A stretch of DNA of 64,000 nucleotides from Takakia lepidozioides (lineage: Eukaryota > Streptophyta > Takakiopsida > Takakiales > Takakiaceae), in NCBI GenBank assembly GCA_030704615.1, contig CM060731.1:16428001-16492000 (forward strand). Direction: 5' to 3'. Both the position numbers and the translations under genes were made by a program. Shown piece by piece: positions 1 through 12,500 of this stretch. Position 1 is the first letter of the stretch. Each line of letters starts with the position of its first letter. A model generated the notes under the pieces. It was not told where the DNA came from. It made no database searches and saw only the letters and a program-made list of their open reading frames with translations.

Positions 1-20
1 CACAACTGTTTACGCCTTTT

Positions 21-690
21 ATGGCGTGGAAGGGGCTGTTTCAGCACCTTGAGGGGCCGCCCATGGATTACTACCATGAGTTTAGGCGGGGACATGAGGT
101 GGAGATTGAAGAATGGCGGGTGTATTGGTCACCTGACTATGTCTCCATCACTAGAGGCACAAGGGCAGTGGTGACACCGACAGCTACACCGGCAGCTACT
201 GCAAGCAGCAGTGGGACGTCAAGTGGAACAAGAGCTGGGAAGTCCACCCAAGCTCCTGCTGCAGCACCAACACCCGTGCCTGCCTTTAACCCAGTTGTGG
301 AGTTTTTCGAAGAGTTAAGGAGAAACTACCAAAGGATAATGACGGAGAAATTGCGGAGCTTGCAAGAGTTCCAGCGCAAGCCTACTGAGAGTTTGAGGGA
401 GGCTTACACGCGCATGAGGCGTTTGATAAATGTAACCCAATAGTTACGGAAGCTCAAGCAGTCCAATTCTGGTATGGGATATTGGACAAGGAGCTGAGGA
501 GAAGGGTGCGGGATGCAACTCTCCTACAAGTGGACCAACCCACCTTAGCAAACGTGTTTTTGCTGGCAGAGCGGATAGAGCTCAATATGGTGGAGGAGCG
601 AGTGGTCATGGTGGGATTTGGTAATGAGACACAACGAAGTGGGGCTCCTAGCCAACAACAACCACTACCCCAACGTGCTCCTTGCCACAC
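21..690 (+). pseudogene. gag remnant, copy A
   Basis: This is a retrotransposon gag (capsid-like) region. The first frame (21-443) contains a proline/alanine/threonine-rich linker followed by a helical stretch with FFEELRRNYQ and ESLREAYTRMRRLI, as in the retrotrans_gag domain of plant gypsy elements. It is nearly identical to 43.33-43.99 kb in copy B. A TAG at 441-443 breaks the frame where copy B reads on. The capsid tail continues in another frame to about 690, where an internal deletion joins it to methyltransferase sequence. The zinc knuckles and protease seen in copy B are therefore missing here. Confidence 0.8.
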
Positions 691-1510
691 ACCGGTATCC
701 TGAGTTGTTGCCTCTCTCTGCAATTCAAGGGTATCAAAAGGCCTTGCCAGCAGACATTACCTTGCTGGGGGCAGATGATTTGGACCAGCATGGTGCCATT
801 GACTTGGTGATAGCTGGATGGCCTTGCCAAGGACACTCTCCCGCAGGTCATGGGAACGGCTTGCATGATGCACGATGATTTGTTTTGGGAGATATTGAGA
901 GTGTTGCGTGACTTGCAGACGAGGCAAGTGCAACCTCTAGCCTATATCTTGGAGAATGTTCCTCTTATGAGGGACAATCGGGCCAGGGTTATGGCCAGTG
1001 TGCATCAAGTGCGGTCTTGGATTGGATCGGCGGTGCTATTGGATGCAACAGCGGTGGGATCACGAGCGCATTGACCTCGATTGTGGTGGACCAATCTTGC
1101 ACCACCAGAGCTGCTCAAGAGAGCATACGATTCCATTCAACGGCCACCCAATCTCACAGTTGAGGGCATTTTGGACCAAGGGAGGCAACCACAGAGGGTG
1201 TGACATGATGACCGTCCACCTCTAGCAGTGGTAAATCGAGTGGGGCAGCCACGTGCGGCCTTGCCTACGCTCATGAGCTTTCCCTCGTCTCATGCTTTTT
1301 GAGACAATGGTCCTGGGTGATTGGGACAGTGTGCTACAGCAATTGGTGGAGCCCAATGCAGATGAGCGAGAACGGGCAATGGGATTTGCCACGGGCACTA
1401 CAGCTGTGCCAGCTCTGTCAGAGGCATCACGCCGACATGTGTTGGGTCAAGCAATGGATTTAAATTTCTTGACATGGGTCCTTGGCTTGTGCATGGCTGA
1501 GCAACGGAGG
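691..1510 (+). pseudogene. C5-cytosine methyltransferase, C-terminal half, copy A
   Basis: This is a decayed second copy of the element-encoded methyltransferase. It keeps motif IV as GWPCQGHSP with the catalytic Cys (about 820-845), a DNMT3-like LFWEILRVLRDLQ, motif VI as ILENVP (about 945-963), part of the motif VIII region, and the C-terminal ERAMGFATG and LGQAMDLN motifs (about 1369-1460). Motifs I to III are absent because of the upstream deletion. Frames change at about 850, 1060 and 1290, so no active enzyme can be made. At the motif IV/V junction, copy A keeps the CGA codon that has become TGA in copy B, which lets the ancestral frame be inferred there. Confidence 0.85.
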
Positions 1511-2140
1511 TTGCAGACAGTGGCGGCTACTTCTGCACTCCCATTTGGTATTGTATCCCCTCTGCCAACTGGGACGGTTGAGGCAGTGAGTGGGGGCGAG
1601 CACAGGATCATGGGGTGCAAACACCCATGGCAGATGTGGGATGAGATGCGGAAAAAAAAAGTCTTTGGATTTATCAAGCAGCGGTATGAGGAGTGGGGAG
1701 AGCCATACACTGAGGATCAGTTGGAGGCCAAGGTGGCCAATGTTTTTTAAGAGGTTGAGAATGTTTCTTCCCCAGAGGATATTCTCAAGGTGGTTATGGC
1801 AGAGCAAGTGGAGGCTACGCCACAATCAGATTGGGCGGACAAGGCCTAAGAGGTTGCTATCTAGCAACCAAAGGATACGTCTCCTACCTCCAAGCCTGAT
1901 GTACCCAAGGTTGCAGTCACTGAGGACAATTGGGAACCAGATGTTGGACCTACAGTCACCGGAGGAGAGAGACGGAGGATCCAGCGATTTCTAAGGGCTT
2001 ATAGAAATTGCTTTGCCTTCGGTTTGAAGGATTTGGGGAGTTTGAAGGGTCAGGAGATTCGTATTGATTTGACAAGTGACACGCCAATCTTTCGAAGGCC
2101 CTACCGGTATAGTGATATGGAGAGGTCATTGATCTAGTCA
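1511..2140 (+). pseudogene. linker between methyltransferase and RT, copy A
   Basis: This is a conserved linker of unknown function between the methyltransferase and RT domains. It includes GGEHRIMGCKHPWQMWDEM and a charged stretch with EDQLEAKVA, followed by the RT-proximal segment RFLRAYRNCFAFGLKDLG. The last segment resembles the usual lead-in to gypsy RT, where a cysteine- or phenylalanine-rich stretch ends in a DLG-like turn. A GAA-to-TAA change relative to copy B stops the frame at 1748. A TAG also present in copy B (about 1861 here, 47250 there) suggests either an old shared stop or a real element-level stop. No known domain is recognised in the linker itself. Confidence 0.6.
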
Positions 2141-3352
2141 CGGACTATGGAGTTGTTCGAAGCTGGATTGGTGGAGTTGTCAGGGGGGGAGTATGCCTCG
2201 GCAACGGTGATGCCAGCTAAGAAGGATATCTATGGCAATTGGACAGAAAGAAGGATGTGTGGGGACTATCGTCCTGTGAACCGTCAGACTAAGTCCGATA
2301 GATATGCCATGCCAACTCCAAAGGAAATCTTTGATGCCATTGGGCATGCGAAGGTGTTTAGCACATTGGACTTGCGATCCGGTTACCACCAGTTGCCAAT
2401 CAAAGAGGCTGACAAGCAAAAGACGGCATTCTGGGGGATTGACCAACATGGGAAGGATTGCTTGTATCAATGGCGCTTCCTACCGTTTGGGTTGAAGAAT
2501 GCTCCTGCAGAGTTTCAGAGGGTTATGGATAGGATTCTCGTGGGGCTAGACTTTGCCCGGTGTTACATTGATGACATCATCGTCTTTAGTGCTACGGTTG
2601 AGGAGCATGAGAGACACCTTCAGGTGGTGTTTGAGTACTTGAGAGCGCATGGGTTGAAATTGCACCCTGGGAAGTGCAAGTTCTTCCACAACCAGATTGA
2701 GTATCTGGGCCACATGATATACCCTAGAGGATTGGGTATTCAAAAGACGAAGGTGGAGGCCATTGCACGCATTCCACGCCCCATAGATGTTAGCAGAGTT
2801 CGTGCTTTCATGGGGTTGGCAAACTATTATCAACGGTTTGTTAAGGGATTTAGCATCATTGCAAAGGCTCTTACTAAGTTGACCAAGGTGGGTCAGGAGT
2901 GGCAGTGGGGAGGGGAGCAGAAGGAAGCCTTTGAGGAACTCAAGGCTCGATTGACTTCTGCACCTATTCTGAGGCGGCCTATTCGGGGGTGGCATTTCCA
3001 GCTACATACGGATTGGAGTATGTTGGGGATTGGAGCAGTGCTCACACAGATGGTGATGAGGGAGAGAGTTCGTAGTGGCATATGCTAGCCGCTCAATAAT
3101 GATGTCGAGACAAGTATAGTCCTATGAAGGGGGTGTCTAGATGCGGTATGGGCAAGTGGCACATTTCAGATGCTACCTCTATGACATCTCTCACCCTTGT
3201 CACGGATCACCAACCATTGAAGTGGGTGATGGAGTCAGACAAGCTTACAGGGAAGCTTGCACGGTGGGCACTTATGCTTCAAAGAATACGACTTTCAGGT
3301 GGTGCACTCGAGCTCGGTATTGTCAATCAGGATGCCAGATGGATTGAGTCGT
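2111..3352 (+). pseudogene. reverse transcriptase and RNase H, copy A
   Basis: This is the gypsy-type reverse transcriptase. The frame from 2147 shows DYRPVNRQTKSDRYAMPTP, the LDLRSGYHQLPI motif, QWRFLPFGLKNAPAEFQRVM and the catalytic CYIDDIIVF (about 2560-2590), then LHPGKCKFF and YLGHMI. RNase H follows with LHTDWSMLGIGAVLTQ. A frameshift near 3050 breaks RNase H, and its later part (VTDHQPLKW) is read in other frames to about 3350. A TAG at 2135-2137, in frame just upstream, separates RT from the rest of pol. This is the only complete RT palm of this element in the window, since copy B has lost the N-terminal third. Confidence 0.92.
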
Positions 3353-3559
3353 AATTGTCATGCCCGAGCGAGCATGATAATACTGGAGCTCGGTTGGGCA
3401 TGGTGAGCGGATGAGGAGATGGTATCAGGATGACATGCATCTGCCTTTTTATGCATCCTAGCAATGGGAGCTCAAGCTGGTCCATCGATGGTGTGCATGA
3501 CGATCCGGAGATCAGTGAGGAGCTTGGTGGTGCTAAGGATGTGCATGAACGATGCAGCA

Positions 3560-4600
3560 GTGTTGGACTACCTTCGTACTAAGAGACAAAAGCCAGTGTG
3601 ACTGCTACGGAGAGAGATCGGATCCTACAACGAGCCAAGAGGTCAAAGTGGGAGGGGACTCACCTATTCCAAGTATGGGAGGATGGACGACTGAGGATTG
3701 TGCCTCATCCAACACAACGAACGTGATTTGGTACACCATGCCCATGAGGAGTTGGGACATTTTGGGGTGCGGCGCACTCATAGTTTGCTGCAAGGACACT
3801 ACTGGTGGCGGGGCATGCACACGGATGTGCAACAGTTAGTGGCAAGGTGCATGGTGTGTGATAGAGTGCGAGCTTCTTTCAATGCACCTACTCCACAATT
3901 GCATCATTTACCCATTATGGGTTTGGGCTATCGTTGGAGTCTTGACTTCGCAGGCCCATTGCCACTAACGATTCGCCATAACAAATATGTGCTGGTGTTG
4001 GTGGAACATTTCTCCAAGTGGATTGAACTGGTGGCATTGCCTAACAAGGCAAGTGAGAGGGCTGCGTATACATTCTTAGATCGAGTGCTTAGCCAATTTG
4101 GTGCTCTAGCCGAGGTACTCATGGACCAGGGGAGAGAGTTCTTGGGGGAGTTTCAGGCTTTGTGTGAGCAAGCCTTGATAGATCACCGCACTACTTCTCG
4201 GGATCATCTCGAGGCTGATGGCCTGGCAGAGAGGGTTGTACAAACAGTCAAGCAAGGCTTGCGTAAATATGGCTTGCAGAAGGGACACTTAGGAGATTGA
4301 GACCTTCAGCTACCTTGGTTGGCCATGGGCTACAGGTTTAGCAAACAAGCATCACTTGCCTCGTTCTCGCCTTATTTCCTTCTCTTTGGCCGGAAGCCAG
4401 ATTTGCCTGCATCTATTCGCAGGGAGACTGCAATAGTTTTCAACCTTGATGATCCGGATGTGTGGACACAAGCATGTGCCCAGCGGGCAGAGTTGTTCAA
4501 GAGAGTTATGCCTATGGCTTTTGAGAACCTTGCTATTGCCCAACACCAAGACACATTGAGGTACGGCACACTACGTGGACGGGGATATCGGCCAGGTGTT
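3560..4600 (+). pseudogene. integrase, copy A
   Basis: This is a retroviral-type integrase. It has the H2C2 zinc domain (HAHEELGHFGVRRTHS, then CMVCDRV), the core with SLDFAGP (first catalytic Asp), DQGREFLGEFQALC (second Asp position; the usual TDQG reads MDQG here) and GLAERVVQTVKQ with the catalytic Glu. After an in-frame TGA at 4298-4300 the same frame continues with YFLLFGRKPDLP and a C-terminal segment containing GDYVYLQQ. Copy B has lost the Glu-bearing part. The extra sequence between RNase H and integrase (about 3270-3530), which is deleted in copy B, is also present here. Confidence 0.88.
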
Positions 4601-4990
4601 CGGCGTTTCCACCCTGGGGACTATGTGTATCTGCAGCAGACAGCGCCTATGACTTTGGATGTCACAGCAGGACGTGTGATTCTAAGGGTCCGAGAGGTGT
4701 TGCCTTCAGGAATGTTGATTCTGGAGGGTCGAGATGGCATGATAGAGAAGGACCATGTGTGCAATTGTGCGCCATGTTACCTTCCACATGTGGATGGGAG
4801 GATAGATCCCAACCTTGCAGTGGTACCTGCAGGGTTGCGTTGCATGCTAATGTGGTCATGCTGGTGGTGCCGCGACCATGTTGGTGTGTGACAAATGATC
4901 AAGGAGGTGGCACATGGGATGCTTGACACCGCACTTGAGGAAGTTCCTAGTGGAGAATGGTTGTGTCTACGATGCCTTGGACATAGGTAG
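4601..4990 (+). pseudogene. PHD-finger tail of pol, copy A (frameshifted)
   Basis: The C-terminal part of pol matches copy B through ILRVREVLPSGMLILEGRDG and HLPHVDG-like sequence, then enters the PHD finger. An extra A near 4847 shifts the frame just after the first zinc ligand, so the translated product runs into nonsense. The remaining ligand codons are still recognisable in another frame. The shared position directly after the integrase tail shows that the PHD finger is part of the element and not a neighbour of copy B. The coding sequence ends shortly before the polypurine tract. Confidence 0.7.
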
Positions 4991-5233
4991 TGGGCATGAC
5001 AATGGTGGAATTGACAAGTGATCCAAGGTCTAGCTGATGGGAGCTCAACGCCATGGATACTTAATTGAAGATCATGGATTGTAGGAAGGCGAGTAACGAT
5101 GGGGCTACTTTTGCACCCGGCCTCTTGATCTATTGACTTTAGATACTGGGACATGTGCGATTGACCAAACGATGATTTTATTGAGATGGATACTTGTCAG
5201 CTATCCGGTGTTAGAGGGACCTAATCACCAGCT

Positions 5234-5244
5234 AGGGGGGCGAT
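5234..5244 (+). other. polypurine tract, copy A
   Basis: AGGGGGGCGAT lies immediately upstream of the TGTGG start of the LTR, in the position expected for the plus-strand primer of an LTR retrotransposon. Copy B has the same tract at 50655-50665. Confidence 0.7.
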
Positions 5245-5791
5245 TGTGGCATAGCTTTATAGGATTGTGTGCTTAGAATGTATGGTGGACAGCGATGTAT
5301 GTTGTGGCACGATGCTTAGGTGCACGACAACTGTCATGGTTTTAGTCATGGTTAACTAGAATTACCTACTTTTAGTTAACTAGGACATTTTGGATATTTA
5401 TATTAGTATTTTGTGTGTTGGGACTTCATTTGGTCTCACATGCCAAGTGAGGTGTCAAACCTCACTTGGGACATGGGGATGGGTTTTCCCCTTGTGAGTG
5501 TTGAGGAGGGCTCATCTTCTTGTATTTGAGCCTCCATGAGCCTCTCCCACCTCCATAGCTCTAGGTATTGAGAGGGAGTGTGGTGAGGGCTTAGTAGGGT
5601 GGATTCCTTTAGCAAAGGTGCCTTTGGCTTGACTTAGTTTATGTGATTGAGTGGATTCATGAGTGGAGTGTTTCCATTGTGTGTTACACTTCCATTATCA
5701 TTGTGGCATAGCTTTCTAGGATTGTGTGCTTAGAATGTATGGTGGACAGCGATGTATGTTGTGGCACGATGCTTAGGTGCACGACAACTGT
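5245..5791 (+). repeat. 3' LTR of copy A plus a partial second LTR
   Basis: The LTR runs from TGTGGCATAG at 5245 to ATTATCA at 5700 (456 bp, TG...CA ends). After a single T, the first 90 bp of the LTR begin again at 5702 and stop at about 5791. The two 90-bp segments differ at one position. Copy B has the same arrangement. No 5' LTR is in the window for this copy, so the LTR call rests on the TG/CA ends, the polypurine tract and the internal duplication. Confidence 0.65.
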
Positions 5792-5825
5792 AAGAGATTA
5801 TCTGTGATAGAGATAAAAAATTTGT

Positions 5826-6670
5826 TAGTTTTTTTTTGAGGTCTTTGTTTTCGATATTGGGTACTAAGCTTAAATTGAGTACTTCTTATCATCCAGAGAC
5901 TGATGCCCAAACTGAAAGGACTAATCAAACCCTAGAATCTATGTTGAGAACATACATTAGGAAACGGCAGAGTTCAATTTTCGATCTTTATCAAAGATGA
6001 TCTCTCGCGGTAATCCATGCAACCTATACATCTCATTCATGAAAAGCTGTGCAATATCAGAAGCGGTGGCTGTCATCTGGTGGGCACAAAATGTGCTTGT
6101 TTTGACAGTCTATCCACCACAACAAAACATGCTATCCATGGTTATGTCGTGTCTTAGGCAAAGCCACAATAAAATCCATGCTTATGGATTCCCCCAATAG
6201 TACTATGAGGCTTGTCATTATAAGCAAACTCTAACATATAGATATACCCTTCCCAAGAACTCTGTCTTTTCCCAGCGTATGTCCTCAACATAGATACTAA
6301 GGTTTGATTAGTCCTTTCAGTTTGGGCATAAGTCTTTGGATGGTAAGAAATACTCAATTTAAGCTTAGTACCCAATATTGAAAACAAAGACGACTTATAA
6401 GTGGATTTCCCTTATTTCCCTAGATAAAAATAGATCTTATCGTAAATTTGAGGTTGGTGATACGGTATTCCTGAAAGTGTCACCACAAATAAATCATTTA
6501 AAGCTGGGAAACTGTTGGAAATTCTCTCATAAATATTGTGGTCCCTTTCCCATTTGGAAAAATACGGATCAGCAGCATACAAATTAGATTTACCTCCTTC
6601 AGGGAAAATACATAATGTTTTCCACGTAAGTCTATTAACCCTTAAGCGACCAGCTAAGTTTTGGTGGGCC
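5826..6670. mobile_element. rearranged Ty3/gypsy integrase fragment with inverted duplication
   Basis: A second, different gypsy integrase is present in pieces. One segment (LGTKLKLSTSYHPETDAQTE...) is coded on the + strand at 5841-5975 and again on the - strand at 6257-6391, forming 135-bp inverted arms. Between them, on the - strand, lie the integrase core start (MDFIVALPKT, VVVDRLSKQAHFVPT) and RLHGLPREII. After 6378 the + strand carries the integrase C-terminus (KFEVGDTVFLKVSP, KYCGPFPI, GKIHNVFHVSLL) to about 6660. The order and strand of the pieces cannot be those of an intact gene, so this is a rearranged relic. Confidence 0.75.
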
Positions 6671-6699
6671 ACCGCCAAAATGGTACACACCAGTGTTGT

Positions 6700-9570
6700 A
6701 CTGGTATGTCCATTTTGACATACCAGACTGATACTGGTAGGTCCAACTTGGCTCTTGGGTCCAACTGGTACTGCCCGGGGTAGATTAGGACTGGCCACCA
6801 TCTGACGGCCACTCGTCAACCCATTTCCACTGTGCCAACGTAAAACCACCTCAATGTGGTATGATTTTCCAGGTCATATGGTCCCGAAGGGGAGGGTAAT
6901 ATGGTAGGACGTGAAAGAAACATGTGTGGTGGTTTTGAGATGATGAACCCTGGGATTTTCACAAATGCCCGGGCTTTCTTGGCTGTAGTTGTGTTTGTTG
7001 GATCAACATGCTCTAAAATTGATACGGAGAAGAAGGTATGCCATTGTGGGCGAGTAAGCAACATTCCTGTCCAACCCACTGGATACTAAGCACAATTACC
7101 TAGCCCCTGATCATCAATAAATCATAGATCTTAGCAAAAAAATTCTTTTCTTCCCCAAAACTCGGCCAAGAATGAAAGATGGAAGGAAATTTCTAACATC
7201 CACACATTTTGAGAGATTTTGAGACATTATATGGACAATCCGCACCTTTTGAATCTGGCACTATGGTGGCACATATAAGCAAACACGCCAAATGTACATC
7301 AATAAGGCTTTCTTACAATAGTTTGATCATTGGACTCAGTCCTAAGGGAGATTCCTCTTCATTGGAGGGTCGAGAAAGAGTACACCAATATTGAGCCACA
7401 GAATGGATACCTCACACTTTTGTCATCAGAATGTGATGTCAAACATCTGACAATAACACCACTCTCTCACAAGCTCACAAACCCAAGTAGGAGAGATTGA
7501 AAAAAAACGTTCATTGAAAAGAGAAAGAAAAATTCAGCATCTATAGGATATCAATGCATGTCTATGAGAACAATCCATACATCTGTATGATGCATCACAA
7601 CAGTCCGTATAATCAGCCCAGTGTAGGATGAAACCCCCGGAGCCTGATTAAGATGGTTGGCATTGCCATACTGCATGCACTCAGTTGCTAATGATTTAGT
7701 ATTACATATGCATCTCTAAACATTGTTATGTTTCAGTGTCCTGCTGAGAAAGCCTGTATCATGACCATACCTGATGTTCCCTCAAGATTGCCTGCCAGAC
7801 GCAGTCTTGGTATTTCCTGTTCACTGGCTCTCACACAACATTGCTGGCATGTTGACTCAGATTATAACACACTATCCAGCAGACTCTTTACATACTTCAA
7901 GTTGAGAGCAACCCTTCAGATGAGACCATTCAATTGAGACGCCTAATACTAGAATATGATAGTTCAAGGTTGTTGATGAGAGTCAATTTAGCCATTGTGA
8001 GCCAACATCTTCTCACACCTTGTTTGCAAGTCACCTTCAACCATCATAGCCACCAATTGCTTGAATGTATAAACTTTTGGTCTCCACCTAAGAATGTACT
8101 CGGCCTCTAAGTTAGCTAAGTCTCTGAGATTTGTCAACCTCTGCAGGCCGGAAGTACATGCCAAAAAGAAGAAAAAGTTGCGCTCCTTATGAGTATTGAG
8201 ATATCTCCATACTTCCAGTTTAAAGTAGCCCAAACACCTCCCAAACACAAGTAATGAGAAGATCTGACCTGTGGTTAGAGAGATTTTTCGTTAGCTCCCA
8301 GACAATGGGTAGAGGTAATTTAAATGCACAAAGCCAACCTACCCCGTTTCTGCCACATTTTGAGAAGTAATGGGAAACTCAGTCATGGTGTTGGCTATAG
8401 CTTCAAAGAATTGGGAGGGAACAAGCCAAAGAAGACCAAAAGGTCAACACATGAAAATAGGCTAAACTAGTGCGTGTGATGAGAAAATCTATCCACAACG
8501 TGTATCCAGGTTAATAGAGCTGAATTACTTTTACAAAAGAGATATATCGAAGTCACAACAGGTTTAGGAATGTTCACCATGAGGGAGTCCGTCCTCTCTG
8601 TGAACAAGACCGTCCCGCAACTCTCCATCCAAGCACATGCTCTTGTAGAGCAAAAAGCAATTTGTATCAACAGCGGCGCACCTGAAGCGGATATACATGT
8701 TCCCCCCATGTGGAATGCAGGCTGGTCCTATCACAATATCAGGGCGATCAGGGCAATCATTCAGGGTCTGCATAGAGAATCCTGATGCAGAACGCCTCCG
8801 AGTCCTGATCAGCATCCTCAAACCAACGGATCGTAAACGGCTCAACCTGTCCATGTGCAGCTCTCTCACTATAGAGAATAACAATTGGTACTATAAAGAC
8901 TAATATAGAATCTCCTTCTCATCAACGTCCATTTCATCTCGGTGACATTTTGGTTCTTTAAGAACGTGTTCCGACGAACGAACTAATTCAGAGACAGAAA
9001 TGGCTCTACAACCGGATTCTCACCAGACCAATCAATAGGCGTTGATGGTCGGTTGCCTCATTCCGTGCCACTTGATCCTCCGATTGCCTCATTACTATCG
9101 CCACGAATACCAACCTCTCCACTTGATTATATTCTACACTCCCCCTCATACACACCCCCTCATTGTCATAGTGATAACGCATGAAAGCTTGCGGAGAGTG
9201 ATGTCTTGTGGTTCTCATTGCAACTTCTTCATCTTTATATGTTTACAAGGGGTACTCGCCCAGTCTTGTTGGAGTAATTTCCATGAGAAAGATGTGGAAC
9301 AACTACAACCATTTACTTCATGCCCAAGTACAATGGTCCTCTCTCCATAGGAACAATGAGGACCACCAAGTACAGTGGTCCTCTCTCCATAGTGTGTAAT
9401 GTTAGAGAGCGACTATGAGTACCACCAAGGATGCATACATATGGACATTTGGCCACAGGTGTGATCTAGGGTTAGGGTTTAAAGTATCCCGCAGTCGAGA
9501 GTGATGCAGGGGATGCAACAGAGTGTTGGAGAGATGGAGGGCTTGTGTACAGTAAGCTTAGGTTGAGGGA
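6700..9570. other. gene-poor interval, possible minus-strand coding pieces
   Basis: No gene is recognised in this stretch. Two minus-strand open stretches look more protein-like than their surroundings: 8884-8564, with DIVIGPACIPHGGNMYIRF, and 8248-7988, with LRWRPKVYTFKQLVAMMVEG. They could be exons of one unrecognised minus-strand gene or relics of one. I could not connect them by convincing splice sites. A short direct repeat containing GTGGTCCTCTCTCCATAG occurs at about 9330-9395. Confidence 0.3.
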
Positions 9571-9575
9571 TTGTA

Positions 9576-12500
9576 ATGGCAGGCATGGATGGCAGTGGAG
9601 GGAGCCGTCATTGTGGAGCTCCGCGGACACTTGATGTGCAGGAGTACGCAAATGCTCGCGGCCCCGAATTGAGAGCGCTCGTTTCGGTGCTTAAGAGTGA
9701 CGGCGGGGGAGGCAGTGGAAGCACGCAGGCACTTACAATCCCTCGTCATCTGCGTAGGCGAACGACAAGTCACAACCGCCGGCGGTCTTTCTACTGGCAC
9801 AAGAAAGATAAAAGGAAGGCGGAGACGCTTGATGCGGCTGGCCTCCAAGAATCTTTTCAAAGCAAGAAACATAAGGCCGGTCCTGCTGACGGAAATTCAT
9901 TGGATGTCGGCTCAGCTCACCAGGGGCCTGCATCACCAACAAGACGGGATGTGGCAGGGAAGACTCCGTGTAGGCTTGTTCGAAGGAAAATTGAGCTGAA
10001 GGGAGGGAGTGACGGCGGGGGTGGTTGCTCTAGCGATGGAACCCAACGTCTGGGGACTCATGTTTGGCATGCAAAGCGTTTTACCATGACCAAGATCTGG
10101 GATTACTGGCTAGCTGAGGGCCTTCCTGGCAGGTGATTTCCAGTTATTGCTTGTCCACATTGCGGAAGAGAGAGAGGGAGATCCAAATTGGTATGGATCC
10201 ATAATCCAATATCTATCCAAATCCAAATCCAAATCCAATACGTATGTAATTAGTGAGAAGTTGAAGGCCTTCGATCTGGGGCGTCTGAATTATTGTCAGA
10301 TTATGTGGCAAAGAATATGGTGTCTTAGCATAGCCCTCCGGCTTTATATTTCAGGATGTAGGCCTTAGGCTGGTAGTACATTGGATTTCTTAGTGTTATG
10401 TGTAAGTGATGAGAGCTGGGACGCAATAGCAGGGGACGAGGTTCCAGAGCAGTGTTGCGGTGGGTTAGAGATGCAGTCGTGCTACATGATACCTGCTTCT
10501 ACTCTCCAATTGAGCTGCAAGGACCTTCTGTAAGTTCGACCTTGTTTCATGACATTTTTCTTAGGGGTTTAGGGTTTTAGGAGGGGGCAGAGATATCTCT
10601 TGGGTCGTTTGTGATAGGGCAACGGGATCATTTTCTAGGCCTGGATGTGTTTTATGGAGGAGGAAAACGTTGGGAGCTACTTCTTTCAAATTAGAATGAA
10701 ATGGTATAGAAGTGTTTGTCCTTCAAATTAAGTTTTTGCAATGTGATCGACCTCGTGAACCTGTTTGAAGAGACTAAGGTTGTTCGCCTTCAAGTCAGTG
10801 CACACATTTAAGAACAACTTCTGCTTGGACGGGGGTTTGTTTATTTCCAGGAAGCCATACTCAAGGTTCTCCAACTTGTATTGGAGCCACCGCCTCCTGA
10901 TGTGAGTGAAATGCCCGATGTTGCCAAGGCAGAATACCAGGGTGTACGGTACAGCAGTGCTGTGGTGAGTGTCCTTCCTTCCACTCAAAAGTCCAATATG
11001 AAGTGGATGACAAGATTTAGTCAGTCCTTGCAAAGGGGCACACTAGCTCCTCCACTGGCTGGGAGGGAGGTCAAGAAATGCTTACTACCCGGCCTCTTTT
11101 ACATTCTGATCACCTTGCTTAAATTGAGGGTATCAGAGCAGCTGTACTCATTTGTTGATTGCAGCTGCATAGGAATGGTAGGGCCCCACATGATGCCATT
11201 GCACCAGTCACTGTTATGTGGCGTCCCGCTACTGAGAGGCAGCAACAGGCACACGCGGAAGCACCAAAGGAGTGCCAACTGTGGGTGTGGGTGCATGCTG
11301 CAGCGTTGACTGATGCCTTAACTTGTCTCCAGGCTGCCTGCCAAAGACAGGTATGCCATTATTAGGTTAGCAGCTTATTTCAATTTGCCATCTAGTTTTT
11401 TCTTTAAAGAACAATCAGTGAGCGCGGTTTTGCTCCTGTACCAGGATTCCACCTGTACAAGCTCACGCGCTTGCTTGTTACGCATGCCATCACATTTGCT
11501 ACTCGATGAGGAACAATGTACAGACAATCTGATCCTACGTCTCTTCTGTTGAATTTTCAACTGTTTGTTTCAGGGGGCTGATAGCAAGAACAGGGTAGTG
11601 CAGTGTCGGTCAAGAAAAGGAGAAGTGGGACGCTTGGATCTGTTAGGTAGAGATGCTCTTGCAGTCCTGCGCAAGGTGTTGCATCCCATATCTAGGTCTG
11701 TATGTTTCCGGCTCAGCCTGCCTTGGAAGTGCACATTTGGGTCCTGCAATCAGTCTATTCTCAAGGCAGTGTTTTTGCTTTGGTTTGTCTTTCCTGCTTG
11801 AAGAATTTTGTGAAATACAATTGGTGGTGCTCAAATTCATGAGGTCAGATCAACATTCAGAGTGATTCTACTTCTATTTATTATGAAATGTCTCATTGTA
11901 TGCAGTGACCTTGCTGGTAGTCAGGCTCCACAACAATGTGGCATTGAAGACACCAGTACCAGCAACTCGACTCCTCTGTCTTCTGTGTCAAGGGTGCTGG
12001 AAAGCGCCGATGCCGTACCAGGTGCAGCAGTGTTGGCCATGGAGGTGGGGGATCCCAGGGACCCCCCACACAAAAAGAGGAAGTTCAAACCTGCACCTCT
12101 TGAAGCTATGGGCCCCATGTCAGAAACCATACCTGTGGATATACGTAGTGTTGGAGAAGAGACAGAAGAATCAGCAGCGGAGTTGGCACACAGAAGCGAT
12201 GCTCTTCAATGTGAAGTAGGTGTCTTCCACAAATGTGCATGTTGGTAGTAGCTTGGTCACATTCCACCCACCTGCAGGGTCCTCGACTGGAGTGCTGTTT
12301 TTGCAGAAATGCTAGTTATTTAGTCTCCCTCAACTTCGGTCTGGTAGTTTAGGGTTATACCCTTTCTGTTGAATTTTATCATCGTGCTCAACAGCTGGAA
12401 CCTCAACAGCTGGAACCTAAGTATGGGATGACCTGCAGGGGAAATCAGTGGAAGGAGACATGCAAAGGTGGTTGGAAGGGCACATGTCAGACAGCCCTCG

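Larger units (their letters stand above)
1..5791 (+). mobile_element. Ty3/gypsy-like element with DNMT and PHD modules, copy A (decayed, 5' cut by window)
   Basis: Remnants of one element lie in order on the + strand: gag, the C-terminal half of a C5 methyltransferase, reverse transcriptase, RNase H, integrase, a broken PHD finger, a polypurine tract and an LTR. Each segment aligns with copy B (42.7-51.3 kb), which supplies the missing parts. Copy A has lost about 2 kb between gag and the middle of the methyltransferase (junction near 690-705) but keeps the full RT palm and the integrase tail that copy B lacks. The coding frame is interrupted by stops (for example 441, 1748, 2135, 4298) and several frameshifts. 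The domain order and family follow from visible motifs. The element is non-functional as it stands. The left boundary is outside the window. Confidence 0.9.
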
